Assembly (NCBI RefSeq): GCF_004337985.1
Contig: NW_021940922.1
Coordinates: 1,147,382-1,211,381, forward strand
DNA from: Pyricularia pennisetigena
Lineage: Eukaryota > Ascomycota > Sordariomycetes > Magnaporthales > Pyriculariaceae
DNA length: 64,000 nt
Direction: 5' to 3'
Shown: in pieces, positions 11,224-22,820 of the stretch
Position numbering within the stretch: position 1 is the stretch's first letter
Layout of the letters: every line of letters begins with the position of its first letter
Position numbers and translations under genes: made by a program
The notes under the pieces: model-generated
Told to the model about the DNA's origin: nothing
Seen by the model: only the letters and a program-made list of their open reading frames with translations
Databases searched by the model: none

Positions 11224-11547
11224 CTAAATAAAGTGCGATAAACGCTGGAAAGTATAAACCTGGTAAAACTGGTGAAGGGCCACATAAGTAAGTACAATGG
11301 TAAAGGGAAGCCCGGCCCCAAATAATATAATAGCTACTATTAATAATGTAAAATTAAAAGCATTGATTTTTTCATCGATTGATTTTATGCGCCAAAACCA
11401 GGGTCTTACTCTAAAATACAAGGATACTAAGTTGAGCATAAATACTAAATACTGAAAAAATATATAAGAGACTGATTTAATAAATATAATATTATTACAA
11501 AATATCCATTTTTTCTGACTTTCAATTCCAATTTTCAATACAAACAA
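11224..11547 (-). CDS. Hypothetical small membrane protein
   Basis: An ORF of 107 codons, divergent from the secreted-protein gene (starts 97 bp apart). I do not recognise it. It shows a hydrophobic stretch around residues 30-45 ('FFQYLVFMLNLVSLYF') and a longer one around 66-92 ('NFTLLIVAIILFGAGLPF' onward), consistent with two membrane segments. The region is not a repeat elsewhere in the window and has no RIP-style stop peppering. It could be a short gene, a remnant of a larger one, or a chance frame. The ATG at 11547 is the only early start. No introns were modelled. Confidence 0.35.
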   Translation of the reverse strand: MFVLKIGIESQKKWIFCNNIIFIKSVSYIFFQYLVFMLNLVSLYFRVRPWFWRIKSIDEKINAFNFTLLIVAIILFGAGLPFTIVLTYVALHQFYQVYTFQRLSHFI

Positions 11548-11604
11548 CTATTATTTTTGTGATATGTTTTATCGACTATATTAGAATTTGTTTAACAAAA
11601 TTGT

Positions 11605-11643
11605 GTATATAATTTTAAAATTACCTTCAATTTACCTTTAATC
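11605..11643 (+). promoter_or_regulatory. Possible TATA region and leader of the secreted-protein gene
   Basis: 'gtatataatttt' at about 11606-11617 lies roughly 30 bases before the ATG at 11644, followed by the pyrimidine-rich 'ttaccttcaatttaccttt'. In an AT-rich background a TATA-like word is weak evidence. Confidence 0.3.
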
Positions 11644-12105
11644 ATGAAATTTACAGCAATTTCATTGGTTGCCGTCTTGGGTGCCCAACTCACTAAAGCC
11701 GCCGATGCGGATAAGATCGATTGGAACGGCTGTTGGGCTGCTGTTCGTCATGTCCCACTTAATAAACCGTTAGGCAGTATTTGCCTTGAATTTGGGCAAT
11801 CAGGCAAAATACATACAGGAATGATGATTGATACTTGGTGGCACCGTTCTATCGAACTATTTTTTAAGGTTAACCTAAAAAATGTCGATTCTCCGGAAAA
11901 TTGCGGTCGTGCGAAATTTAAGGAGTTCCCAGCATGGATTATTGGTGATGTATGGGTTATTTGGACCATACAACCAGCCAGTTGCAAAGACGGTGAATTA
12001 ATGGCGCGTGGGGAGCTAAAAGAAGGAAAAGTTCAAATGGATCCTTCGTGGCGAATCAATGGGGAAAAGCGAAAAAACCGAAATCGGGCCACCAACTGGT
12101 TTTAA
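11644..12105 (+). CDS. Small secreted protein (candidate effector), 153 aa
   Basis: Uninterrupted single-exon ORF. Residues 1-19 form a textbook signal peptide: a charged start 'MKFT', hydrophobic core 'AISLVAVLGAQL', and predicted cleavage after 'TKA'. The mature part of about 134 residues has four Cys (30, 47, 87, 114) that could form two disulfides. It is rich in Trp and ends in a basic tail ('GEKRKNRNRATNWF'). No enzyme family is recognised. Small size, secretion, Cys content and placement between transposons in an AT-rich compartment fit an effector-type protein, but that role is inference. The sequence is not TA-skewed like its neighbours. The last two sense codons and the stop (12097-12105) lie inside a MULE-like B terminus, so the original C-terminus has probably been replaced. 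The ATG is the first in frame and is followed directly by the signal peptide. Confidence 0.75.
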   Translation: MKFTAISLVAVLGAQLTKAADADKIDWNGCWAAVRHVPLNKPLGSICLEFGQSGKIHTGMMIDTWWHRSIELFFKVNLKNVDSPENCGRAKFKEFPAWIIGDVWVIWTIQPASCKDGELMARGELKEGKVQMDPSWRINGEKRKNRNRATNWF

Positions 12106-12800
12106 TGTTTAGACTAACCCCCCTGTTTCGCAACAAGGACCAAACGCTTTATGCACCTTTTAGCCTTTTGGGTTTTCGGCCAGAAAAATCGCGCTCGTTT
12201 TAATTTGAGGAAAATTTGTCGCATTTGGCTGTTTATAGGGGGTATTTGCATTATATTCGCATTATATATATACTGTACACGTAAGAATAACAATATAACC
12301 ATTATATATAGCGGATTATTCGAATGAAAGATTGTATAAATGTCGTAAAAATATAAGGTAAACTGTATTGCATTATTTGGACTTTGGGGAATTCTTTATG
12401 ATAAAAACCAATATTATATTTATTTTAATAGTTATGATTTGCAAATAACAAATATATTTAATTATTTGTATTCTCCTCTTTATATACACATCTTCCGATG
12501 AGTAGTATAAAGGAGTATGGAGATATTAATTTATTATAAAGCGATGCTTTTACAGATTTGAGGATGCGAAACGCATGCAATTATCGTTTGAATGAAATGT
12601 TTAATTAATTTATTATTTTAATGTATAATCAACTCCATAATTAAGTATTTAACTTGCCTACGAATAGAACGAAAAAAATACTTTAGTGTGCTTATCATTT
12701 AATAGTAGTATTGATAAGTATTATTTGAGTTTTTCCTACGAATTTTATTTGATGAAAAAAATAAAATCTACTGTCGGAATATTATGTATGCGCAATTCTG
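12097..12800 (+). mobile_element. MULE-like B end and interior, truncated, fused to the secreted-protein ORF
   Basis: The first 18 aligned bases from 12099 (gttttaatgtttagacta) equal the B-terminus consensus with only C-to-T and G-to-A changes. The rest of the B end follows to about 12250, then interior sequence with the shared gcatgcaattatcg motif at 12573. The other end is not found. The right boundary at about 12800 is approximate. Confidence 0.65.
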
Positions 12801-13120
12801 ACAAAGATAATTATGGGGCTAAAGGTCTATATATATAGACCTTCGGACCTGTAACGGACCTATTCCTGTACTTAGAAAGACAATCAATTTTATACCTTCA
12901 TACGTATCCTGTTGGATTCACCCTTCCTTGTTTTGGCCATGGCCTTTACATTACAAAGTCCAATCAACATCTACAAGAGTAATATAAATTTAACATACCC
13001 TTTTATAAAAAACGATTAAACTAAGCATTATTAGTCGGGCTTTACGTGGATACTTGTTTTAATACGTAACCCAAGCCCTAGGCTTTTGTTTAAATATAGT
13101 GTAAATAGAATATATATATA
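12801..13120. other. Noncoding, possible LTR fragment
   Basis: 'agaaagacaatcaattttataccttcatacg' near 12875-12905 loosely resembles the 3' part of the copia LTR at 3570-3800. The match is short and degraded. Nothing else was recognised. Confidence 0.25.
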
Positions 13121-13262
13121 TAAGGCCTGCCAAAACCCGAAAACAGGTTTAGCCCAGCCCGGCCCGCCAACCCATGGGCGTTTGGCGGGGGCACGCGGGC
13201 TGGCGGGGGCCCGCGGGCTGGCGGGCCATACCCGAATTGGGTAGCCCGCCGGTCTTCGTGCT
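13121..13262. repeat. GC-rich minisatellite patch
   Basis: A roughly 140-bp island of very high GC in an AT-rich region. It contains two near-identical units of ggcgggggcNcgcgggct (about 13185-13222) and several G-runs of 3-5. Its first 34 bases (13121-13154) recur as a perfect inverted copy at 35476-35509. It crosses an ORF on the minus strand (13031-13360), which has Pro/Ala-rich low complexity here and is not credible as a gene. Confidence 0.7.
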
Positions 13263-16200
13263 GGGGCGATTAAAAATGAATCACAATATAAAAGAAAGAC
13301 GAATTTATTAAAATTGGGATAAATATTTAATAAATAAAGTATATCCATCAGTGTTTCCATCGATTAGCAGGTATTAAAACTAAAAACAACGTAATATAAT
13401 GGAAGGGAAATTATGGTAACCATCCTAAATAACCATCCCTCTTTTTAAACCCATTGTTTTATTCCTTACATAACCTAACTAATATTTTCCATGTCCGCGT
13501 TAATATTAATAATATCAACCTGGTCATTCTGCCGCTTTTCCTATTCTTCATCCTGCCCTTCATCCTTGTTTTTATAGTTATTCTCACCTAATTATCAGGT
13601 AAAAAAGACAAAAACAAAAAGGAAGTCCAATCCGCAGACGAAAACGAAAATGACGAATTTGCAATAATAGTTAATTACGGCAAATTCTTTCGAGCAATTT
13701 TCGGGAGTATTTGACCAGCAGTTTTACGAGGTTTTCTACCTGCAGTTTTAGCAGTTAACGGAGTTTTCGCTATTTTGGAAACTTTTAGGAATTTCGATGG
13801 AGGGCATACTAGGTTTTAACCATTGGCACCAAATAAAATCAAAACGACGGGTAATGGGGATATAAACTGTTCATTTTTGGGGCCAATACGGAAATAACCA
13901 GCCATTTGAAAATCCCTTTATTTGGCATACTGGGGGTATATCCATTTATCCATAATATTAAGAAAATATATTTAACAAAATATAGATTTTGAATTTGGGT
14001 ATTAATACGGCGAACGTGGATGGCGCAGATATTGGTAGCTAAATAATGCTAAAATGGTTATATAGAATGGCTACAATAAAAAGTTTTCACCTGCAAAAAA
14101 AGTGATAAAAAAGCATTTAACTGTTTTTTGCAAAACCATAAAGGCGATTAATTGGAAGCGGAAACCGTATTTATAATTTTAAACCCTTTCCCTTACCAAA
14201 CGTTGAAGAGGAATTTTGGGGACGAATAATTTAGGGGTTTTTTGGTACCGCCTAATTTCGCGTAAAACAATTATTAAAACGGAATTTTTATATAATTGTA
14301 AAATAGAAAATGGATAAAATTAATTATCAAATTTAAACCGGCGATTTTACCCCTGGTTGCCCATTAAATCATTCTTTTTCACAATTTGTTGTGTAAATTG
14401 AGGACAGGTTTAGGGTTTTTTACCTGCAATCGAAGGGGGAATTTGGGCGCGAGGAGCCATTTTAACCAAATTGATTAAAAACAGCGTAGCGATAAATCTT
14501 TTAATAAAAAAAAAGAATGATTACGAAAAATGGTTACAGGTAATGCAAATAGTGGATAACGAAAAATAAAAAATAGAAAAAGAAATGGTGCGGATAAGTG
14601 GTCGGGTTAAAAGCCGAAATCTTTTTGGCAATTGCCAAAAAGTAAACAAAGGCGGGGTGTGGTTTAATCTAAGCTTAGTTAGGTTTAGGGTAAAAAGCTT
14701 TTATCGACGGCGCTAAGCCTAGTTGCGTAAGGCGTAAGCAAATTAAAGGTGGGACAACCAAATTGAGAATCCAAACGCAAATATCTTTCGTTTAATCAAA
14801 TTTATTAAAACAACAAAAATTTGAAATTTGAACAGAATTTTCAACTTTAAACTTTAATTATAATTTTGCTTTATCGGGAGCAATTATTCTTTTTTATATA
14901 CAATCATTGCTTGCAAATATGGGTAAGCATTCTCATTTTAAACAATGTATTTTAATTCTGACTTGAAAATTGCCAATTTTTACCGCCCAAACGCAAAAGC
15001 GACGAAAAAATAGGACGGAAAACCCAAAGTTCGCGCGATCGCAATTAAAAGCTAAAAACGCAAACAAAAATGGCGACGAGTCTAAACTAATAGTTAACCG
15101 CGCACATAAGCGCTTCAACACCGCATTATTTCGTCAAAAGTTCAAATTTCGGAGCGAATACAAATACCTTTCGCTTACTAAATTCATATAAACGCAAATG
15201 GAAAATAAACTTAAAATTAATTTTATTACCAAAAAGTGATTAACCATTATATATAACCTCTTTTAATACTAAAACAACGTGGTAACCATTCAATATAACC
15301 ATCCTGGAAATTTTAAAACCAATATTGGAAAAAGCTGCAATCCAATTTCGGTTTAAAATCCCGCACCCCTGCCCCAATCGACGACGAAAATTGGGAAGAT
15401 GTGGACGATTTGGATAATTTAGAGAATGTTTTTAAAACTTCTGTTCAAATTCCCATTTAAAAGTACCGTGTTTGAAATGCAAAAATGGGAAAAAATGGCT
15501 GCTGCATTATTATATAAATAATGGACCTACCAAAATAAAGCGAATTAATTTATCCGCCAAGTTTTCCATAAATTTGGAAAAGGTGTTTCACTTAAAAATT
15601 CTTTCAAACTTGGCAATATAATACGCCAAATTCACCACAAAATCGCGCATTCTAGTAAAACCGCCAATTTCAGTTAAACCGAAATGGATAAATTAGTAAA
15701 TTATCAATGGTTATGTAGGATGGTTACTTAAATATACGGTTCACAATTTTAAATGTTATATACTTTATTTTACCATATAATATATCGATGCTGGCACTCC
15801 CTGATAGCCCATTTGGTTACTAAGCTGCATTATTGGGCCAAAAACACTACGGTTTATAATTTTAATATAAGCCAAATGGACCAATTATTTTAAGCCAAAA
15901 CCAAATAAATTTTACAAATTTTGATTTTCCCAAATAGAACAACTGCTAGTTATCTTTACAAGGCGATTTACTTTACGCCTGTACAGTGCCTGATTTTGGT
16001 TGAAGCAAATTTTTTGCGCATTTGGATTTGTTTTGGCGTACTTAAACCTTTAATTGTAAATTATAATTATACTAAGATTACCGCCCTATTCCGTGTTTAA
16101 AAGTCGCAAAGGGCTTTTATGCGCAAAATACCTATCCAGCGTATTTGGGCTAAGCAGGCCCCCTATAAAGCTGATGCAAATGTGCTAAGCAAATCCATTC

Positions 16201-17589
16201 CCACCATTTACCGAATAATAATTTAGGAAAATGTGGATAGATGGGTTACGCTCCCATTCATTGCGAATAATTGGGCTGGGGTACCTAATTACCCAAAGGC
16301 ACCTAAACGTCAGGCAAAAAGGTTACAAATGCTAATTACAAACCTAATTCACAGTAAAATACTTAAAGAGTTTGAGGGAAATCTTTTGCCTGCTATTTAA
16401 TTTAAAAACGAGGAATAACTCCAAATTTTAATTATAAATTCTACGGTGGTTTAAGCAGCGAAAACATTTAACTGCGTATATTGTATTTAAGTTCAACCAG
16501 CGTAATAAATTTCCAATTAAACAAAAACAAAATTCGAACAAAAATTTTCAACCGGCTAATTGAATCTTATATTTTATTATTTAAAAAAAATCTTATAATC
16601 CATTGCTTTCAACATTGAACGAACCAATTGTATATTTTTCGTCGATATTTCAACCCGTTTTGCACAAATAGCAGCAAGGTTTGAAACAATAAATAATTGT
16701 ACCAAAATATTTCCGCCGCTTTTTGCAATGCCATTAAAACCTTTTTTTGTATTTACAATATAATATTAGGCGCAACTGTGGACATTACATCTTTAACCAA
16801 ACGCTGAAAAGCAGTTTTGGGGATTATAAGGTTTATAAGGGATTACAATCGGCGGATTTCCGTTAACGCAATTACTAAAAACAATTATTAAACTATAACC
16901 ATCCAATATAACCAATTATATTTTTTATTCCCAAATTTAAACCGTTTTGCACGATTATTCCTTTGTTATCTATTATTTTGTACCCGTGTGTTAAACTTTC
17001 CGGTATTTCGATTTGGTGGTTTGCCCCCAGTTGTCTTTTTTGCGGTTTTTCTAATTTTATTTCGTTTTATTTATAATTTATTTTTTGGGTAAATAATAGG
17101 TAAAGGTGCTTTTCGAATTTCCCGTGATCGTAAAGGCGATCCGGGGCTTATTTGTACAAAAAAAAGTAGAAGTACGGAATGGGCTGGACGTAAATTAACC
17201 GGAAATCTACACATTGTTAATTTAAATATCTGTTAGTTAAAAAGAAAAAAAGTGCTTACTCGTTATATGGCAGTATTTGGGCTACTTCGGGAGATCTAGG
17301 AATTCATCGACGTTTTTTTTGTTTTGTTTTTACCATATTTATATAGGCAAAACCTGGCGACAAATAAAAATGCGAAAAAGTAAAAAAAAATAATTAAGGG
17401 GTACAAACTCCTAATTTTGACAAACTTTCAACCCAAAGTTTAATCGATATTTCCCCGTTATCGGTTATTTGAAGTTCCACTGTTTAGTTAAGGGGATAAA
17501 TCAAATATAATGCCGCTTTTTCCACAATTTTAAAACAATAGCGAAAGTTCTTTTTCCTTTTTTTTTAAACCTTTAACCACATTATCGTA
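13263..17589. other. Unresolved RIP-degraded region with recurring taaccat...tataacc motif
   Basis: No ORF here shows a recognisable domain. Frames such as 14970-15191 are short and lysine-rich. The minus strand at 13600-13850 reads a Lys/Pro stretch containing 'GRKPRK', an AT-hook-like motif, without further support. A motif of the type taaccatYcNNtataacc or its complement recurs near 13418, 14053, 15242, 15280, 15708 and 16899, and again at 18243 inside a possible intron. The region probably contains one or more degraded transposons. Confidence 0.35.
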
Positions 17590-20500
17590 ATGGATACCGC
17601 GTCGCCAACTCCGGATATTTCAATCGAAACACTGGTGTCTCCGGATACTAAAATTGTCAATGAATTTTGTAAAGATTTTTAGAATATATATATACCCGTC
17701 CCACGTTCACCTGGCGTTAATTCGTACGATTATAATTTCCCTTTTAAATTAAATCAGGAAGTTGAAACCGAACTTATTGCGGTATTTGCAAATAACTAAA
17801 ACACAGGTTACAACGATCCTGTTCCATACGGCGGGAAAAAGGATGCGTATTATATATACACATTTGAATTATGGAACAATTTCCTCGATTTGTTTGTTTT
17901 TGGGCTTTGGTTTCGACGTTGGTAACCGACAGACAACATAATCGATTTAGCCGTCGAAGGGTTTTAAAAATCTTAATTGGCGAAAATCTGGCAATATTGC
18001 CATCAGGGCTTTTTTCGAAAAAACGGCGAACCATGTTTAATTTGCAAAAAATGTTTGCAAATGTTAAAACATCCCCAATTTAGTGAAAAAAAACCAGCAA
18101 AATGGAACCAGCACCTTCACACGGCATTGGAATACAATTGCTTGTGTTTAACATGAATTCGGATCACAAAACGATTCACTTAACCCCAATTCAATTCTTA
18201 CGGACTCTTGTATGGTAAGTTTTTTCTGTTTATTAACGAAATTTAACCATCCATATAACCATTTTATATACCCATCCATTTTTTATTATTATTTATATAT
18301 TTGCAGTAATTAACATATTTACATTTTTTTAAACGAAAAAGATCCACAGATATACGAAAGACGAGGTCGAGGAATTATACGTCCGATCTTGCATTTTATT
18401 ACGAAAAAGATTTAATATCCTACAAAATTCGGAGTTTAAAATATTTGTATAAACCCGAAAGGATCGATGGAAGGTTCCATCGCCACAAACCCTCGCCAAA
18501 AAATGCAAAAAATATATCCGAAAATATTATTGCCCACAATTTAATAAATATCCCCAAAAAAGGTAAACTTCCTTTGGTCGTGGACGCATGGACAAACCCC
18601 GGTTTAAAACGCGTTTTTAGGGTATTTTAGCCGCTTATATCAATAGAAGTTAGATACGTCGGTATAATATCATGGGCTTTATTGCGATTAACGCCAGCAA
18701 AACGAGGGAAAAACTGGTAAAATTTACCGTTCAAACTACTTGTGAAAATAAATCGGAAGGTAAAATATTGGTTATTGTATCTGACAATACTTCCAACTTC
18801 CGCACCGGGGCGTTATTGCGGAAATTAAAAAAAATATTCCTTAACCACAAATGCAATTAACATTTTACAAATCCTTTATATGGCTCACGTTTTACAACTA
18901 GTAAAAAGGGCCATATATTGAAATCTTTATATTCCCAAAACAGATTTCCGCGCCTTTTTGGTTAATTCTGATAATAAGGAGCATTTGACAACTAATAATT
19001 TTAGGGAGTTTAAAACATGGTATATACTCGCAAAATATATTATTGTTAACAATATGGGTTGCTAACAGGGGGTTAGGCATTAGCCTAGGTGCGTCGTGGT
19101 GCTAGTTGCGGTGTAAAAGCCTGTGATTACAGGGTTTATATGCACTAAATTCACTATTTTTGGGATTGATAGATTTGATTTATTGGTGGGGGAGAGTTTG
19201 CTTTATCTCCCTTACATACTCTCCGACATCGAAGTGGGGGTCCGCACGCCAGAAAACGTTCCGGTGCCGCACACGATTTTCCGAAAAATTATTTTGTATG
19301 CGTTGTTGAAAAAACACCCTCATTTCCATACAAACCATCTCTGGGTTCGCATTGATTTGCTGACTTGGTGATATTTTCAACCCGGTACAGGGTAGCTGAC
19401 TCATCAGTGCAGGGTGGGTATTAAACCCGGTAGAGGGTGAAACCCCACTCGCTGACTTTGAATCGCAATTCCTGCAACACATAAAATATAATAGAAAATC
19501 TGACAACCTCAACAGCCCCACTTCGGCACTATCTATTGTGGCTTATATACAAATAAAGGTGGACCCATTGCATGCTAAATAGCGCATATAATTAACAATT
19601 ATCGCCCAAATAAGTGTTTAACCTTATTGAAATAATTCAGAATTTAATTAATTAAAATATTATTTTTTACATCAGTTACGGCATTTAGCGGGTTTATTGC
19701 ACCAAAGCCCTACCGTACCGCATTTTTTTGCAATTTGCAACAAACTATTGGCGAATCTGGGGTTAACGGACCCCGTTTTTGAATTAAATATATATAGACG
19801 AAATGGAGTTTAACCATTTTGGCTATTTCGCGTGCGTTTTAATTGCGTAAAACCATCGAATTATTCATTAAATAATACCTTGTGTTAATAAAAGGCCAGG
19901 ATAACCGCGCGAATTTGATTTTATCCAAATTTCGAATATTTGCAAAAGGTTGGACAATTTTTAAATATCTTCTGGTAACGACTAAAATTATCGCGGTTTT
20001 TACCAATGTTTTTAGCGCCAATAAAATGGAAACAATTACGTACGTTTTATCTGGGTTAAAAGCTATTAGAACTGCTTTTAACAATTTCGAACGAAACTTT
20101 TAGGGAAAAGCCCAAAAATATCCAAAAACGGGATAATATACCAATTTAAAAAACGCAGTGTATATTACATGAACTAAGTTGGACAAATATATCGACTTAA
20201 TTTAACGTTGAAAAATTGAAAAATCGTATTTTGTAGCGGTTATTTCAATCCCATTTACGCGGACGGATTTTAAAAAAGACAGGGTCCCATATTACGCAAA
20301 GTATACCAACCAAAAGGTGGAAAATTCAATTTACCGAAACATTAATCGTTTGGCCGAATTATGTTCGTAAAAGCGACATCCAAATTTCCACCCCAAAATA
20401 AAATGAATTTACCCGGGAACGAATCCAGTTTTACTTACTTTATGGCGGAAACCGAATCCAAAAAAACGTAAACATATTCCCAACCAAAGTTCAAATCCAA

Positions 20501-21055
20501 TAACCAACCCATATTCCATCGATAGTTTTATTGAAAAAAATATCCGGTTAAAAATTAAAATATTCCTTATTTAAAGTTCATTATTTTCAAATTATGGACA
20601 GTTACACGGATAGTTATATTGGTATATATATTAGTCCTCGATTATTTACCGCAATTATGGAAGACAATAAATACACTTTTAACTCGTGGGCTACCCATAA
20701 AACCAAATCCCCGGAATTTACCCAAATCGCCCGCGATATTTTAACTATTCCTGCTGCTTCCAATTTTATTGAAGGGTTATGGTTATGGTTGGGCAATTCG
20801 ATTACCTTTAACCAATATTTGTAAGTCTTATCGGCAACCCGGGACCGTGCTGTTGTTTACGGTTTAATTAAAAAAAATCATCTTTTTTAATCGGTATTGA
20901 AATTTTTATCGTATATAAAGAATTTATATCCCCGGAAAATGAAGAAGTTGAAAACGACCGTTTTAAGGAATTTATTGGGTTCGTGTACAATTCGGGGGAA
21001 TTAAACGAAAATTTAAATTCGGATAACGATAATCCTATTTAGGTAACGGTCGCTA
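17590..21055 (+). pseudogene. hAT-family transposase relic, split by a solo LTR
   Basis: Starts at ATG 17590 ('MDTASPTPDISIETLV'). A BED-finger-like segment lies at about 18030-18120 ('EPCLICKKCLQML...HLHT'). The catalytic core follows: 'KGKLPLVVDAWTNPGLKRVF' (18560-18625), 'GFIAINASKTREKLVKFTV' (18670-18740) and 'ILVIVSDNTSN' (18763-18795), matching the hAT pattern of a first Asp in 'LDxWT'. After the LTR (19044-19597) the frame resumes with helical segments (19880-20100). It then reaches the C-terminal dimerisation region, 'ARDILTIPAASNFIEGL' (20726-20780), which corresponds to the hAT 'LAIPASSxxxER' motif with the Ser-Glu-Arg part damaged. An acidic tail follows to about 21050. A gtaagt...ttgcag interval at 18213-18306 may be an intron. 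Stops and frameshifts make it inactive. Confidence 0.75.
19044..19597 (+). repeat. Solo LTR of family D with 5-bp TSD (attat)
   Basis: A 554-bp LTR, TGTTAACAATATGGG...ATATAATTAACA, flanked by perfect attat direct repeats (19039-19043 and 19598-19602). It sits within the hAT transposase relic. ORFs 19123-19371 (+) and 19180-19521 (-) lie wholly inside it and are not genes. Confidence 0.88.
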
Positions 21056-21230
21056 ATACCCCAATCCGGGGAAATACTGACCGCATACCCCCATTACCCG
21101 TGTTCAATTAAAAAGGGTTTCAACCTAAGAAACTGTTAATAGAAACCCCATTTAGGGCAGTCGAACGGGTACGACGTAATATCGTGTATGGGCGTAATTC
21201 GAGAAACTCCACATTGTAAAATGGAGGTTC

Positions 21231-21458
21231 TGTTGGAATAGAGGGAATTGACGTCAAATTAACAACAGAGCGATGAATCACGTGCAGTGCCGCACAGGCC
21301 CATTGCACGTGACTCACCCGCCCGGTTGCGAGTATAAGACGGAAGAACGTTTAAAAGCTCACCTTGAAACAGTTTCATAAAAGAGAATAAAAATATATCT
21401 TTATACTCGTATAATAACGTTCTGTTAATCGATCGACATTACGAAAAGCCTATTAACA
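21231..21458 (+). repeat. Ty1/copia-type LTR, probable 5' LTR
   Basis: TGTTGGAATAGAGGG...CCTATTAACA, 228 bp, matching 3570-3800. It lies about 1 kb upstream of copia gag-like sequence in the same orientation, so it may be the 5' LTR of the element to the right. The inverted CACGTGCA/TGCACGTG palindrome and a TATAAGACG segment look like promoter elements. Confidence 0.7.
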
Positions 21459-22820
21459 TTAATCAATATTATTTAGGTAATACAAAAAAGCAGGATAAAG
21501 GGGTAAAGCGCTAATACCGTTATTTTATAAATGTTTAGAACCAATAGGATATCCTACGTAAAATTTAAAAACGCCGTCCTAACCCGTCAGGACTCTTTTA
21601 CCGAGCGGGTAACGCCTTTACAAAATAATACGAGAAAAAAGGAAATAATAACCATTATTTGACGAATGCTTGAAAGCTTTTGGACTTCACTATTGAAGAA
21701 AACTGCCTTAGAAATTAACAAATAATAATAAAAACGTGTATTGTTGGACAAAATACGACGAAATAAACGCAAAAACCGGTTCCCAGGTTAATACCGAGCG
21801 TTAAAACAGGGTATAAGCCCTCCTCGACAATATATTGTCAAAATCCCAGCTGTTCTTATCGATAAAGAAGCCGACCGACGCGGAATGCCTGTACAAACCC
21901 TCCCACAAACTCCCGGGAAGCCCGGAAAAAGCTTTAATGATTCGAAAGAAAATATAAATCTTTAAAATATTCAACCGATTTAAGGAGGACGAACGCGGAA
22001 AAACACTGTTAACCCAGTACCAAAAAGGATTTCGAAGAATGGGTGGGAAAACATTTTATAATTTGCAATCCTTTAATCCAAAAAGTTTTAAGAATATATT
22101 TGGAATTTGATGGAATTATTTTACCAGGTAAAAGAAATGGAAAAAACGGTTAACGATTTGGTAATACGGGAGATTGGAATTACAAAATGCTTATATAGGC
22201 AACTTTATTACCGAATAGTTAAAACCTCCAAACGATGGAATAAAAAACTGAGAATCCAGAAAACGTTACTTTAAAGGAAAAGTAAGCAAAGAATATAACC
22301 GGTTTGCAAAAAAGGGGGTAATCAAAATTACCCCTTCCGCGAATTAAAAAAGTAAAGGCTTTACTAAGCTCCCAAAAGGCCAGAGTTTCAACGAAAATAA
22401 AATTATAACGATTTATGGAGCGGAGCATTAAAGTAATAATACTTCATAACAAATAAGAGAAAATATAACGAAATATCAAAACAAATGCCAAGCATTGACG
22501 ATCATATCCCGCCATTGCAAATCCCAAACGAACCAATCGAACCATACCAAATGAAGGCGGTTAACAGCGCGTGGAACAGGAAAAAAAACCTATTTAGGAA
22601 AACCATACGACATTTTGGACGACAAAATCAAAGGTTTGATGGACATTTGCAACATCTTACAAATCCCGTTAGCTTATACTCACGCAGTATTCCCATTAAT
22701 TTTAACGGAAAGCGCGAAAGCCCACTTTCTAAAATATACGAATAGGCGAGTAACGTTTAAAAAATATATATGGAGTTTAAGGAACGGTTTGAAACACCGT
22801 TTTCACGTTAAATGTACTAT

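Noticed and set aside
13031..13360. A Pro/Ala-rich protein on the minus strand
   Set aside because: The composition comes from the GC-rich minisatellite and there is no supporting motif.
19180..19521. A 113-codon gene
   Set aside because: Lies wholly inside a solo LTR that has TSDs. Similar frames in other copies follow from LTR homology.
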